Shown here: positions 53,540 to 63,021 of the stretch, in pieces
Numbering within the stretch: the first letter of the stretch is position 1
How the letters are laid out: each line of letters opens with the position of its first letter
Assembly: GCA_018268855.1 (NCBI GenBank)
Contig: JAFDVR010000017.1
Location: 558,001 to 622,000 of the forward strand
Length of the DNA: 64,000 nucleotides
Reading direction: 5' to 3'
Origin: Acidobacteriota bacterium
GTDB taxonomy: Bacteria > Acidobacteriota > Terriglobia > Terriglobales > Acidobacteriaceae
Made by a program: the position numbers and the translations under genes
The notes under the pieces: model-generated
What the model was told of the DNA's origin: nothing
The model's database searches: none
What the model saw: the letters and a program-made list of their open reading frames with translations, nothing else

Positions 53540-53989
53540 TCAGGTATTTTGCTTCTTTACACGCGAGGATTTCCGTTCTCCCTGCGTACGTGTGATATTT
53601 TCGCGCATACGTTCATATCCCTTGGCAATTACATCCAATTCCTCATCGGAGAGATGTTCAATATCCACCATTTGATCTTGCGCTGCATCAATAGCGTGAA
53701 TCAACTCGTCCAGTTTCAAATTAATAGCGCGGGAATCACGGTTTTGTGTGTTTTGGATTAAAAAAACCATCAGGAAAGTCACAATGGTCGTGCCTGTATT
53801 GATTACAAGTTGCCAGGCATCGGAGTAGTGAAAGAGCGGGCCGGTAACGCCCCACACCACCACTACTCCGATAGCAATCACGAACGACCAGCGCGATCCC
53901 AGGAGATTGGAACAGGATGTAGCAAATCGTGAGAACCAATCCCCTTTCGGCCGCTCCTCTACTTGATCGACCGCTTGCTTTTGCGCCAT
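53540..53989 (-). CDS. Low-affinity iron permease-family protein
   Basis: 149 residues with two hydrophobic helices (RWSFVIAIGVVVVWGVTGPL, then NTGTTIVTFLMVFLIQNTQN). The TTIVTFLMVFLIQNTQNRD stretch is the family signature. The fungal member Fet4 transports iron, but the bacterial short forms are not characterised, so transport is an inference. The C-terminus is charged and helical. The gene is upstream of the VWA gene with 30 bases between in the same direction. Confidence 0.85.
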   Translation of the reverse strand: MAQKQAVDQVEERPKGDWFSRFATSCSNLLGSRWSFVIAIGVVVVWGVTGPLFHYSDAWQLVINTGTTIVTFLMVFLIQNTQNRDSRAINLKLDELIHAIDAAQDQMVDIEHLSDEELDVIAKGYERMRENITRTQGERKSSRVKKQNT

Positions 53990-54052
53990 TTCACGTCACC
54001 TCGTCCAGATAGGACGTGGTGGCGGGTGCTTAAGTTGTTTCCTGCAACGCTA

Positions 54053-56518
54053 TCAGTCTCCGCCCAGGCTCATCTTCACGCCGCTGCGGAAGTTGAATGG
54101 GAGCGCCGAAAATCCGATCGGGCCCATGTGCTGTTGCCCTAGCAGATTGTTCAACTGCGTAAACAGCGATACATGCGATGTCACGTTCCATCGCACGTCT
54201 GCATCGATTCGCTGGTAGGCGAAGTCGAGATTATGGTTTGGCAACAGGAGTGTGTTGTCTCCTTTGAAATCTGAGTAGCTGAGGAAAGTGGAATCATCGG
54301 CGCGAGAAACGAATACCGACTTCACTGCTCCGCTCCACTTACCGTGTGCGTAGGTTGCCACAACGTAGCCAGTATGTGGAGGCCGACGGAATGGACGTGC
54401 TCCACGCAACGGCGAACTTGCACCGATGGCGATGCCGGGAAGGTTGGGGTTTGTTGTTGGGAAGCCGCCTGCTGCGGCTGTGACATCGCTGGAGTAGCTG
54501 CGCTGCACGATTGCGTCGAGGTAGGTATAGCCTCCGCGAACAGAGAGATGGCCGTTTGCGCGCCACTCGGCCTCCGCTTCAAGCCCTTGCGCTTTGAAGT
54601 CGAGCGAATTGAGATACGCACCGTAGATGCTGGGGGGAATGGTTACGTTGAAGTTGGCTTGAATGTCGAGGCGATAGACGTACTCTACTTGCCGACCGAA
54701 CTGGTTATGGAAGTAATTGAGTCTAATGACGAGCGACTTGCCAAGGATGTTCTGATCGATGCCGCCTTCGTATGTGCGTATGCGCTGCGCTCCGAGTGGG
54801 CGGACGTTTTGCGTGGGTGCGCCAACCTGCTCTAACAGTGTGGAGAGTTGGCCGAGTTGCGCGACGAGATTCGGCTCTTGCACACCTTTGGAGAAGTTGA
54901 AGTGCAGTTTGGTTCCTTGCAGGAATCCTGAGGAAGATGGCGCAACCGGATACCATGCGATCCCTAGCCGTGGCGTTCCTTCCGTGCCGAAGAGATAATT
55001 CTTCTGCACGGCGCCGCCCAAGCTGTAGAACAGGCGTCCGCTCACATCGCCTTGAAGTTGAAGGCTGTAGTCGTAGTTGCGGCGTTCCAGCTTCTGATTC
55101 AGGAAGGCAGCGGTGTTAATATTCGATCCGCGTTCATCCTCATAGCGGAATCCTGCAAGAGCTGACAGGTGCGGCGTGAAACGATAGTCGCTCTGAAACT
55201 GAACGCCATCGCGATTCGTCGCGGTAAAGCGATATGCAGGATAGTCCTGGTCGTAGTTGATGGATGCGCGACCTGTAGCCGAGAATCCATTCGCTCCACG
55301 AATCATCACCGTATTACCGAAATAGGCGAGGTAATCATAGAAAGGAGTATGCACTGTATGAGCAAGTCCGGCAGCGGCAAACTGAACGTCCTGCTGTCGC
55401 TTGCGATTGGCGTAATAACGGACGAGATTGTGCCAGTTATTACGATACGTGCCTTCGACCACTCCGCTGATGGCGGTCTGCTGATCGCCTTGTTTTTCAT
55501 GCGCGGAGATGCCGTAGAAATCATGTGCATTTGGTACCCCCGAGGCAGAGACGGAGTGACGCACCGTGCCGCGAATCTGGGCCGAACTGCTTAGAGCGTG
55601 GCCAACGTTTACTGCTGCGGTGGAGAGATGAACCCGGTCTTCAGGCAGCGCATTGGAACTGTCGAAGCGCGAGAAAGCTGCGTAGTAGTCGTCGGTCAGA
55701 TGCGCGCCGCTCAGTTCCACTTCGTTGCGCCAGGTGTGGAAGTTGCCTGCGTCTCCGCTGTAGTTCAACACTGGATGCGCCGTGTGGCCGCGTGGCGTTT
55801 CAATGGTGATGACGGAGCCAAGCGCGTCAGAGCCATACAAAACGCTGTCAGGGCCGCGATGGATCTCTACTTTTCCGATTCCAGTCGGACTAAGCAAACC
55901 GAGATCGAAGACTCCGCCAACATCGTTTGCGGGCACGCCGTCGATCAGGATTTTGTTTGCATCGGAGTTTGCGCCGCGCACGAAGATCGTGGATGCGGCT
56001 CCGTTCTGTCCTGCCTGCACAACATTCACTCCGGGCTGCAACCGTAGTTCCGGAACGACATAGGCGCGCGTCTCCATCTCTTCATGCGGGATAAGATGGA
56101 CGGCGGCGCTGACCTGCTCCAAGGGAGTAGGCAGACCGGTTGCGGTAACGGACACGCTCTCCTGTGCGGATGCTATGGACAACGTAATATCGCGTGCGAT
56201 CACTTCTTGCGCTCCGCTGTAGAAATCATGCGAAATGTATGCAGCAAATCCCCGCTGGTTCGCGTGCACAGAGAAGCGTCCGGCCTGCGGTGTGGTGAGT
56301 TCAAATGCGCCATCTTCTTTGGAGTGGCTGGACACCAGCACCTTGCCATCACGCACAAGATCGACAGCAACATTGCCAACGGGATGATTAAGTGCATCAC
56401 GCACTGTGCCGTGAACCGTAGCTGCGACGGAAGACAGAGATGTAAGCAGGAAGGCAGCACCGGCGCACGCGCGCACAACGCAATGGCTGGCAGATCGCCA
56501 GCGTACAAAGGACAACAT
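54053..56518 (-). CDS. btuB: TonB-dependent cobalamin receptor (BtuB-like)
   Basis: 821 residues from ATG 56518, preceded by AAGGAG seven bases upstream; a start at 56554 would lie inside the expression platform. A signal peptide (about 1-34) is followed by a carboxypeptidase-regulatory-like domain (ATVHGTVRDALNHPVGNVAV), then the plug (QVSAAVHLIPHEEMETRA, then IFVRGANSDANKILIDGVPA), and the barrel that ends FNFRSGVKMSLGG. The cobalamin riboswitch directly upstream gives the substrate: vitamin B12 or a related corrinoid. No btuCD or btuF genes are in the window. Confidence 0.92.
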   Translation of the reverse strand: MLSFVRWRSASHCVVRACAGAAFLLTSLSSVAATVHGTVRDALNHPVGNVAVDLVRDGKVLVSSHSKEDGAFELTTPQAGRFSVHANQRGFAAYISHDFYSGAQEVIARDITLSIASAQESVSVTATGLPTPLEQVSAAVHLIPHEEMETRAYVVPELRLQPGVNVVQAGQNGAASTIFVRGANSDANKILIDGVPANDVGGVFDLGLLSPTGIGKVEIHRGPDSVLYGSDALGSVITIETPRGHTAHPVLNYSGDAGNFHTWRNEVELSGAHLTDDYYAAFSRFDSSNALPEDRVHLSTAAVNVGHALSSSAQIRGTVRHSVSASGVPNAHDFYGISAHEKQGDQQTAISGVVEGTYRNNWHNLVRYYANRKRQQDVQFAAAGLAHTVHTPFYDYLAYFGNTVMIRGANGFSATGRASINYDQDYPAYRFTATNRDGVQFQSDYRFTPHLSALAGFRYEDERGSNINTAAFLNQKLERRNYDYSLQLQGDVSGRLFYSLGGAVQKNYLFGTEGTPRLGIAWYPVAPSSSGFLQGTKLHFNFSKGVQEPNLVAQLGQLSTLLEQVGAPTQNVRPLGAQRIRTYEGGIDQNILGKSLVIRLNYFHNQFGRQVEYVYRLDIQANFNVTIPPSIYGAYLNSLDFKAQGLEAEAEWRANGHLSVRGGYTYLDAIVQRSYSSDVTAAAGGFPTTNPNLPGIAIGASSPLRGARPFRRPPHTGYVVATYAHGKWSGAVKSVFVSRADDSTFLSYSDFKGDNTLLLPNHNLDFAYQRIDADVRWNVTSHVSLFTQLNNLLGQQHMGPIGFSALPFNFRSGVKMSLGGD

Positions 56519-56559
56519 AAATCGGCTCCTTGCCCCCCTCGGGGCGTAGCTCATGTAGA

Positions 56560-56745
56560 CAACAGAACCGGTCTCCTGACTTGCGTGCTCGCCTGTGTTG
56601 AACTGCTGGTGCCTCTTCTTCCCACCTGCTGGCAGTGAAGATTCACCTTCTAAACACAGTCGACGTGCGCACGCTTCACAGTTGCGGGGCAGTGGCGGAA
56701 TTTCACCGCGCTTCCCAAAGCATTCTGTTGCGTTTCGTTTTTAGT
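56560..56745 (-). promoter_or_regulatory. Cobalamin riboswitch
   Basis: On the minus strand GGTGAAATTCCGCCACTGCC followed by CCGCAACTGT (about 56709-56680) is the conserved cobalamin core, and AAGTCAGGAGACCGG (about 56582-56568) closes the element. It lies between the upstream threonine-aldolase gene and btuB. A CCCCGAGGGGGG hairpin (about 56544-56532) next to the ribosome site suggests translational control. Adenosylcobalamin would repress btuB. Confidence 0.93.
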
Positions 56746-56816
56746 TAGGACAGTGCGTGTCAACGCGCTGCCACGGCTCCATCATGCATGGAATAGAACC
56801 ATTGTAGCTGCTGGAA

Positions 56817-57842
56817 TTAGCCGAGCGCTTCGATAATGACTCTTGCAGCCTCTTCGCAATCGGCCCGCGCTACATCGTAGTGAGTCACCACGCGAACCGA
56901 ATCCGCGCCGATCGCACTGGCCAGCACACCTTGTTCTTTCATGCGCGCCACCAGTTCACCTGCCTTACCGCGTTTCAGACGGAAGAAGAAGATGTTTGTC
57001 TCCACATCGTCTAAATCCACGCTGCAGTGTGGATGACGCGCGATCTTCTCTGCGATGAAATGCGCATGCGCATGATCTTCACTCAAGCGGCGCGGCATCT
57101 CCTGCAAGGCAATCAAACCGGCAGCCGCAAGTACGCCAGCCTGCCTCATGCCTCCACCGAGTGCCTTGCGTACGATGCGCGCGCGTTCGATAAACTCACG
57201 CGATCCCACCAGCATGGAGCCAACGGGAGCACCAAGTCCCTTCGATAGGCAGAACATTACGGAATCGAATCCGCGCGTGAGCGTAGCAACGTCAGTTCCC
57301 AATGCAACAGCCGCGTTGAAGATGCGCGCGCCGTCGAGATGTACTGGTAGCCCGTGCGCCTTCGCGCCGGCCCATACCTCTTCCATCACGCTCAGGGGAG
57401 TTACCGTACCTCCTGCCATGTTGTGCGTGTTCTCCAGCCAGATGAGCGAGGTCTGTGCCTTGTAATACATCTTCGGAGAAATGCGGGACTCGATATCGCT
57501 CCACCGCAGCACACCGCGCTTGGCAAAGACAGTGCGCAACTGCACGCCGGAAAACATGGCAGGCATGCCCATCTCCCAATCGAGCACATGCGCGCGCGCT
57601 TCGCAGATAGCCTCTGTGCCCGGCGTGGTGTGCAGATGCATGGCAATCTGGTTGCCCATCGTTCCCGTCGGCACAAAGATGGCGGCTTCGCGCTCGAATA
57701 TCTCCGCCGCGCGTTTTTCCAGGCGATTTACTGTCGGGTCTTCGCCATAAACATCGTCGCCCACTTCTGCCTCAGCCATTACTTTGCGCATGGCCGCAGT
57801 TGGCTTGGTCACCGTGTCGCTACGCAGATCGATCCATCTCAT
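56817..57842 (-). CDS. ltaE: Low-specificity L-threonine aldolase
   Basis: 341 residues. It is a PLP enzyme that splits threonine to glycine and acetaldehyde. The N-terminus WIDLRSDTVTKPTAAMRKVM and GDDVYGEDPTVNRLE are diagnostic. GARIFNAAVALG and the PLP lysine K201 in CLSKGLGAPVGS complete the active site. Its ATG overlaps the hemW stop by four bases, so the two are translationally coupled, although no pathway link is obvious. Confidence 0.94.
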   Translation of the reverse strand: MRWIDLRSDTVTKPTAAMRKVMAEAEVGDDVYGEDPTVNRLEKRAAEIFEREAAIFVPTGTMGNQIAMHLHTTPGTEAICEARAHVLDWEMGMPAMFSGVQLRTVFAKRGVLRWSDIESRISPKMYYKAQTSLIWLENTHNMAGGTVTPLSVMEEVWAGAKAHGLPVHLDGARIFNAAVALGTDVATLTRGFDSVMFCLSKGLGAPVGSMLVGSREFIERARIVRKALGGGMRQAGVLAAAGLIALQEMPRRLSEDHAHAHFIAEKIARHPHCSVDLDDVETNIFFFRLKRGKAGELVARMKEQGVLASAIGADSVRVVTHYDVARADCEEAARVIIEALG

Positions 57843-59062
57843 CTCGCCACCGCATTCTCTGCCAGAAGTTCTCCAAACACGCTGGATGACACCACGCGGC
57901 CACGCGCCGTCAATATGGCACGTCCATTTTCTACCTGCATCAGGCCTTCGCTGGCCACCACATCGATCTTTTCTTTCAGCGCGTCCACCAGCGTTCTTCC
58001 AAATTGCTCTCGCATCTGCGCGAAAGAAACACCTTTCACTAATCGCAAGCCGAGAAAGACTGCCTCTTCGAACGCTTCTTCTCGCAAAACATGCAGTACT
58101 TCACGCTGGAGAGGATCGTCAGCAAGATAGGCATTCAGTTTATCCACATTCGCAAACCGAGCCGCATGTCCACGTTCATTGAGGAGCATGGAATGTGCAT
58201 CCAGTCCAAACCCGAAATACGGTTTGCGCGTCCAGTACTTGCGATTGTGCGCGGATTGGAACCCCTTGCGCGCAAAATTGGATATCTCGTACTGATGTAT
58301 GCCGGCTATTTCCAGAAGTTCACAGGCTTTGAGATACATCTCCGCAACAACATCCTCGTGCGGCACCAGGCCTGCACGATATCGAGCGCCGCCGCCGATC
58401 AGTTCCCTGCCCAGGCGTGAATCTTCGTCTACCTCCAACATGTAAATGCTGATGTGATCAACGCCGCTCTGCACAGCGATATCCAAAGTCTCGCGCCAGC
58501 TTGCGCGCGTCTGGTGAGGCAATCCGCAGATCAGGTCAATGCCAAGATTTTTCACGCCACGCGAGCGCAGACGAGCAATATCATCCAAGCATTGAGTGCG
58601 CGTATGCAGACGACCGACAGCGGCGCTCTCCGTATCCACAAAGCTCTGCACGCCCATCGAGATGCGGTTCACACCCAGACGTAACATGGCGTCCAGCGCA
58701 GCGTCGGCAGTCTGGCCCGGCGCGCACTCCATCGTGATCTCCGCATCGGGCAAAATCTGCCACCGGGAATGCAGTGATTTGAATAACAGAGCGAGCTGCG
58801 CATCTGAAAGAAGGCTTGGCGTTCCTCCGCCGAAATAGACAGTATCGACCGCCTGCGGAAGGGGTAGTCCATGCTGATGCGCAAACCTATCTGCCTCAGC
58901 CATTTCGTTCGCCACGCGTGCCAGATAGCCATCGATGCGCGATGTCGCAAAGGCATCTGAGGCAAAGTTGCAGAACGAGCACTTTGCCTTACAGAACGGC
59001 ACGGAGATATAAACGCCCAGCGGATCGCTCACCTCTTCATTTTCCCACGCAAACGGCTGCAT
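57839..59062 (-). CDS. hemW: Radical SAM protein HemW (heme chaperone)
   Basis: 407 residues. The radical SAM cluster is VPFCKAKCSFCNF with Cys24, Cys28 and Cys31. The following residue pattern CxF rather than CxC separates HemW from true oxygen-independent coproporphyrinogen oxidase. YFGGGTPSLLSDAQLALL and EISNFARKGFQSAHNRKYW are family segments. HemW binds heme and is thought to hand it to respiratory enzymes. First gene of the hemW-ltaE pair. Confidence 0.92.
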   Translation of the reverse strand: MQPFAWENEEVSDPLGVYISVPFCKAKCSFCNFASDAFATSRIDGYLARVANEMAEADRFAHQHGLPLPQAVDTVYFGGGTPSLLSDAQLALLFKSLHSRWQILPDAEITMECAPGQTADAALDAMLRLGVNRISMGVQSFVDTESAAVGRLHTRTQCLDDIARLRSRGVKNLGIDLICGLPHQTRASWRETLDIAVQSGVDHISIYMLEVDEDSRLGRELIGGGARYRAGLVPHEDVVAEMYLKACELLEIAGIHQYEISNFARKGFQSAHNRKYWTRKPYFGFGLDAHSMLLNERGHAARFANVDKLNAYLADDPLQREVLHVLREEAFEEAVFLGLRLVKGVSFAQMREQFGRTLVDALKEKIDVVASEGLMQVENGRAILTARGRVVSSSVFGELLAENAVAR

Positions 59063-59099
59063 CGCCGCCGCTGGTCGCGCATCTACAATCTAACCAGTG

Positions 59100-61106
59100 A
59101 TGGCAAAGAAGGACGATAGCAAAGCAGCTAAAGGCATGCCCAAGAAAACCACCTCACACGACGAAGAGGTGATCGGCAAGGCCTACGACAGCCGCCTGAT
59201 GGCGCGGCTGCTGAGCTATCTCAAGCCATATCGCGGTGAGACGATCCTGTCTGCGATTTCCATCCTGCTCAAATCCGGCAGCGACGTGCTGGGGCCTTTT
59301 CTCGTGAAGATCGCAGTGGACAACTACATGTCCGCCACGCCTCCGAAGAACCCTTCATGGCTCGTGCGCCATCTTTCTTCCACTCCGATGATTGGCGTAA
59401 CGCAGTGCGCCGGGCTCTACATGGGTTCGCTGCTGCTCTCTTATGGACTGGAGTTTTTGCAAACCTATCTGATGCAGTGGACAGGCCAGCGCGTAATGTT
59501 CGACCTGCGCTCGCAGATCTTCCGGCACCTGCAGCGGATGGATGTCTCGTTCTTCGACCGCAATCCCGTGGGACGGCTTGTTACGCGCGTCACCTCCGAT
59601 GTGGACGCGCTGAACGAAATGTTCACCGCAGGCGTGCTTGCCATCTTTGAGGATGTGTTCGTCCTGCTCTTCATCGTAGTCATCATGCTGAAGATGAGCT
59701 GGCCGCTCGCGCTGCTTACGCTCTGCGTGCTGCCGCTGATTGCCTACGCGACGCGGCTCTTCCGCATTGCCGTGCGTGAGAGCTATCGCCGCATCCGCAT
59801 CGCCATTGCGCAGATCAACTCCTACACGCAGGAGCATGTCTCCGGTATGGCCGTGGTGCAGCTCTTCAATCGCGAGAAGCGCTCATTTGAGGAGTTCAAA
59901 GTCATCAACGCCGCACACCGCGACGCCTTCAAAGACCAGGTGCAGGCCTATTCGATTTATTACCCATCTGTTGAACTGCTCTCTTCCATCGCCATCGCAC
60001 TTGTACTCTGGCGCGGCGGACACGCCATCTTTAGTGGCGGGCATTTTCTCGGAACCACCGTCACGCTCGGCGTTCTGATCGCTTTCATGCAATACGCGCA
60101 GCGGTTCTTCCGTCCTATCCAGGACCTCAGCGAAAAATACAACATCCTGCAGGCCGCCATGGCCGCCGCCGAGCGTATCTTCCGCCTTGTAGACACGCGA
60201 CCCCACATCACGTCACCTGCAACAACCGTCGCTCCAGACCTGCACGGCCCCGACGCGGGCACCATCGAGTTCCGCAATGTCTGGTTCACCTACGACAAGC
60301 TGGCGGACGAGACGCTTGCCCGTCTAAAAAACGCATCCGCAGACCAGCTTGCCGCAGAGCCCGACATCGAGTGGATTCTTCGCGGCGTCTCATTCCGAAT
60401 CGAGGCCGACCAGACCGCTGCCATCGTAGGTCACACCGGCGCAGGCAAAACCACCATCACCGCGCTAATGATGCGCTTCTACGATATTCAGCACGGCACG
60501 GTGCTGGTCGACGGCATCAATGTCCGCAATCAGGATCTCAACGCACTCCGCCGCCGTTTCGGTGTTGTTCTACAGGACTCGACACTCTTCACCGGAACGA
60601 TTGCGGACAACATCCGCCTCGGTTCCACGTACATCACAGACGAACAGGTGGAGCAGGCGGCTGACGAGGTCAACATCGGCGACTTCATCCGTACACTTCC
60701 GCTCGGCTTCGAAGAACCCGTCCAGGAGCGTGGCGCGACACTCTCCACCGGCCAGAAGCAGCTCATCTCATTTGCCCGGGCACTCGCCCATCGTCCCGCC
60801 GTACTCATTCTCGACGAGGCCACCTCCTCCGTCGATACCGACACTGAACTCCGCGTGCGCCTCGCGCTGGACCGCATGATCACCGGGCGAACCTCGGTCG
60901 TAATCGCGCATCGGCTTTCTACCATTCAAAAAGCCGATGTCATCCTAGTGATGCACAAAGGCCAACTGCGCGAAATTGGCACGCATAACCAGCTTCTGGC
61001 GGAGCGCGGGCTCTATTGGAAGCTGTATCAACTGCAATATCAGGAGCAGGAAGGCGCTTCTGCACCACCCGGGGTGCAATCCGCCGCCTTTTCTTCGCTG
61101 CAATAA
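59100..61106 (+). CDS. ABC exporter half-transporter
   Basis: 668 residues from ATG 59100, with a GTG codon just before it. The membrane domain (about 35-360) has six helices with SFFDRNPVGRLVTRVTSD, the type IV exporter coupling motif. An extra insertion of about 30 residues (TYDKLADETLARLKNASAD) splits the start of the nucleotide-binding domain. Walker A is GHTGAGKTT, the signature LSTGQKQLISFARAL (Ser-Thr-Gly in place of SGG), Walker B VLILDEATSSVD. The LSTGQ variant is also known in SmdB/LmrD-like subunits. Cargo unknown. It is divergent from hemW. Confidence 0.88.
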   Translation: MAKKDDSKAAKGMPKKTTSHDEEVIGKAYDSRLMARLLSYLKPYRGETILSAISILLKSGSDVLGPFLVKIAVDNYMSATPPKNPSWLVRHLSSTPMIGVTQCAGLYMGSLLLSYGLEFLQTYLMQWTGQRVMFDLRSQIFRHLQRMDVSFFDRNPVGRLVTRVTSDVDALNEMFTAGVLAIFEDVFVLLFIVVIMLKMSWPLALLTLCVLPLIAYATRLFRIAVRESYRRIRIAIAQINSYTQEHVSGMAVVQLFNREKRSFEEFKVINAAHRDAFKDQVQAYSIYYPSVELLSSIAIALVLWRGGHAIFSGGHFLGTTVTLGVLIAFMQYAQRFFRPIQDLSEKYNILQAAMAAAERIFRLVDTRPHITSPATTVAPDLHGPDAGTIEFRNVWFTYDKLADETLARLKNASADQLAAEPDIEWILRGVSFRIEADQTAAIVGHTGAGKTTITALMMRFYDIQHGTVLVDGINVRNQDLNALRRRFGVVLQDSTLFTGTIADNIRLGSTYITDEQVEQAADEVNIGDFIRTLPLGFEEPVQERGATLSTGQKQLISFARALAHRPAVLILDEATSSVDTDTELRVRLALDRMITGRTSVVIAHRLSTIQKADVILVMHKGQLREIGTHNQLLAERGLYWKLYQLQYQEQEGASAPPGVQSAAFSSLQ

Positions 61107-61205
61107 GTGTGTTCTTTTATCGGCGCAATACGCGCGGTGCGCTATCCTGATGCCAAGCTCAATCGAATCACTACCACTGGCGAACGAACGAAAGCGAGAC
61201 GACCT

Positions 61206-61829
61206 GTGTTCAACCGCATGCCGAAGGACCTCAGTTTCTTCGACCACTTCGAACAACTGGGCCAATGCCTCATCACCGCTACCGGCGCACTCTCTGCCTG
61301 CATGGATACCCTGCCAGGTCCGGAAGGTTGCGTGGCTAAGATGGAACAGAACCGGCACGTCGCCCACCAGGTGCAACGGCTCTGCCTTCTCCGGTTGGAC
61401 ACTGCCTTCATCACCCCATTTGACCGCGAAGACATCCTCGCCCTGGCCACGGAACTTTACAAGACAATTGCCGCTGTAGCCACTGCTGGACGCCGCCTGG
61501 AACTCTACGAGCTCGAGGATATGAACCCGTCACTGCGCTGGCATGTCTCCGCGCTGGACGGTATGGCCCGTGAGATTGCCGCTACCGTCAATCAGCTACG
61601 TAATGTGCCCAAACTCAGTGACCTTCGCCTCAACCTGGACGAAATCGGTCGACTGGAAGAAACTGCCCGCCAACACCGGGACGAGTTTTTGAAAGAGCTC
61701 TTTAAAGGGCATCCCGATCCCATCCTTGTCATGAAAAAACGCGAAGTCCACGACCTGATGATGGACGGAATCGACCGTTGCGATCGTCTGGGACGTACCG
61801 TAGAACGCATTCTGCTGAAGAACGACTAG
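61206..61829 (+). CDS. DUF47 (PhoU-like) partner of a Pit phosphate transporter
   Basis: 207 residues from GTG 61206; ATG 61218 is a close alternative, and a longer frame from 61107 has no ribosome site. The start PKDLSFFDHFEQLGQCL and the ITPFDREDILALATELYKTI segment are diagnostic of DUF47 proteins, which fold as PhoU-like helix bundles. They are thought to regulate the Pit permease encoded next to them. The gene ends 18 bases before pit on the same strand, the usual pairing. Confidence 0.9.
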   Translation: MFNRMPKDLSFFDHFEQLGQCLITATGALSACMDTLPGPEGCVAKMEQNRHVAHQVQRLCLLRLDTAFITPFDREDILALATELYKTIAAVATAGRRLELYELEDMNPSLRWHVSALDGMAREIAATVNQLRNVPKLSDLRLNLDEIGRLEETARQHRDEFLKELFKGHPDPILVMKKREVHDLMMDGIDRCDRLGRTVERILLKND

Positions 61830-61847
61830 AGCGAGCCAGGATACTGC

Positions 61848-62942
61848 ATGCACGCCACTCCGTTATCTCTAGTCGTCATCACGATTGTGATCGCACTGCT
61901 GTTCGATTTTTTGAACGGTGTGCATGACGCAGCCAACTCCATTGCAACTATCGTCACTACACGCGTGCTTACGCCACCGCAGGCCGTTCTTTGGGCCGCT
62001 CTCTTTAACTTTGTCGCCGCCTTTGTCTTCGGCACCGGTGTTGCGCATACCATTTCCTCCAGTCTTATCCGTCCGGAGGCGATGACGCTCTATGTCGTTC
62101 TTGCCGGTCTGCTCGGGGCTATTCTCTGGAACCTGCTCACCTGGTATTTAGCGCTGCCTACCTCCAGTTCGCATGCCATCATCTCGTCTCTGGCGGGGGC
62201 AGCCGTTGCGGGAGCAGCCTTCTCAGGCGTCTACAAGCACAGTTGGCACGCCATCAAGTACGAGGGCTGGATTCCCGTGCTTGCCTTCCTTGTTCTCTCT
62301 CCGCTCATCGGCATGGTGCTCGGCTATATTCTGATGCACGTCGTAGCGTGGGCCACCTTCCGCATGCACCGCTACAAAGCGGCAAAGATGTTCCGCACCC
62401 TGCAGCTCTTCTCTGCTGGCTCATACTCGCTGATGCACGGTTCCAACGATGCACAGAAGACGATGGGCATCATCGTCGCCGTGCTCATGTCCACCGGATA
62501 CGGGCAGTATGCCTCCGGCCACCACCGTATCTTTGGACACAACCATGAGATTGCTCCCTGGATCATCTTTTCCTGTTACACAGCCATCTCTATTGGCACC
62601 ATGCTCGGCGGCTGGAAGATTGTTCGCACCATGGGCTCGCGTATTACGCCGCACCTCAAGCCCATTGATGGATTTGCCTCTGAACTCGCAGCGGCTACCT
62701 CTATCGGCATCGCCACCATTGCGCATATTCCCATCTCAACGACGCATGCCATTGGCGGCGCTATCTCCGGCGTGGGCGCCACGCGTGGCGTGCATGCTGT
62801 TCGCTGGGTCTGGGCGCGACGCATCATTTATGGCTGGGTGCTCACCTTCCCCGGAGCGGCCATCGTAGGCGCCATCTTCTACATCTTTCTTCATTTCACA
62901 CTGGAACGCTGGATGGGCGGTACAGCCGCAACATTGCACTAG
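61848..62942 (+). CDS. pit: Inorganic phosphate transporter, Pit family
   Basis: 364 residues with about ten hydrophobic segments. The duplicated Pit signature appears as FDFLNGVHDAANSIATIV near the N-terminus and SYSLMHGSNDAQKTMGIIV in the middle. PTSSSHAIISSLAGAAVAG and PISTTHAIGGAISGVGAT form the second duplicated pair. It carries phosphate as a metal-phosphate complex with protons. It is co-transcribed with the upstream DUF47 partner. Confidence 0.94.
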   Translation: MHATPLSLVVITIVIALLFDFLNGVHDAANSIATIVTTRVLTPPQAVLWAALFNFVAAFVFGTGVAHTISSSLIRPEAMTLYVVLAGLLGAILWNLLTWYLALPTSSSHAIISSLAGAAVAGAAFSGVYKHSWHAIKYEGWIPVLAFLVLSPLIGMVLGYILMHVVAWATFRMHRYKAAKMFRTLQLFSAGSYSLMHGSNDAQKTMGIIVAVLMSTGYGQYASGHHRIFGHNHEIAPWIIFSCYTAISIGTMLGGWKIVRTMGSRITPHLKPIDGFASELAAATSIGIATIAHIPISTTHAIGGAISGVGATRGVHAVRWVWARRIIYGWVLTFPGAAIVGAIFYIFLHFTLERWMGGTAATLH

Positions 62943-63021
62943 ATCATCAGTTGGTTATCGATGGGATTGCTCTAAACTGATTTGCATCATAGGGAGAAGG
63001 CGCTTTCCGCCACGTGCTGAT

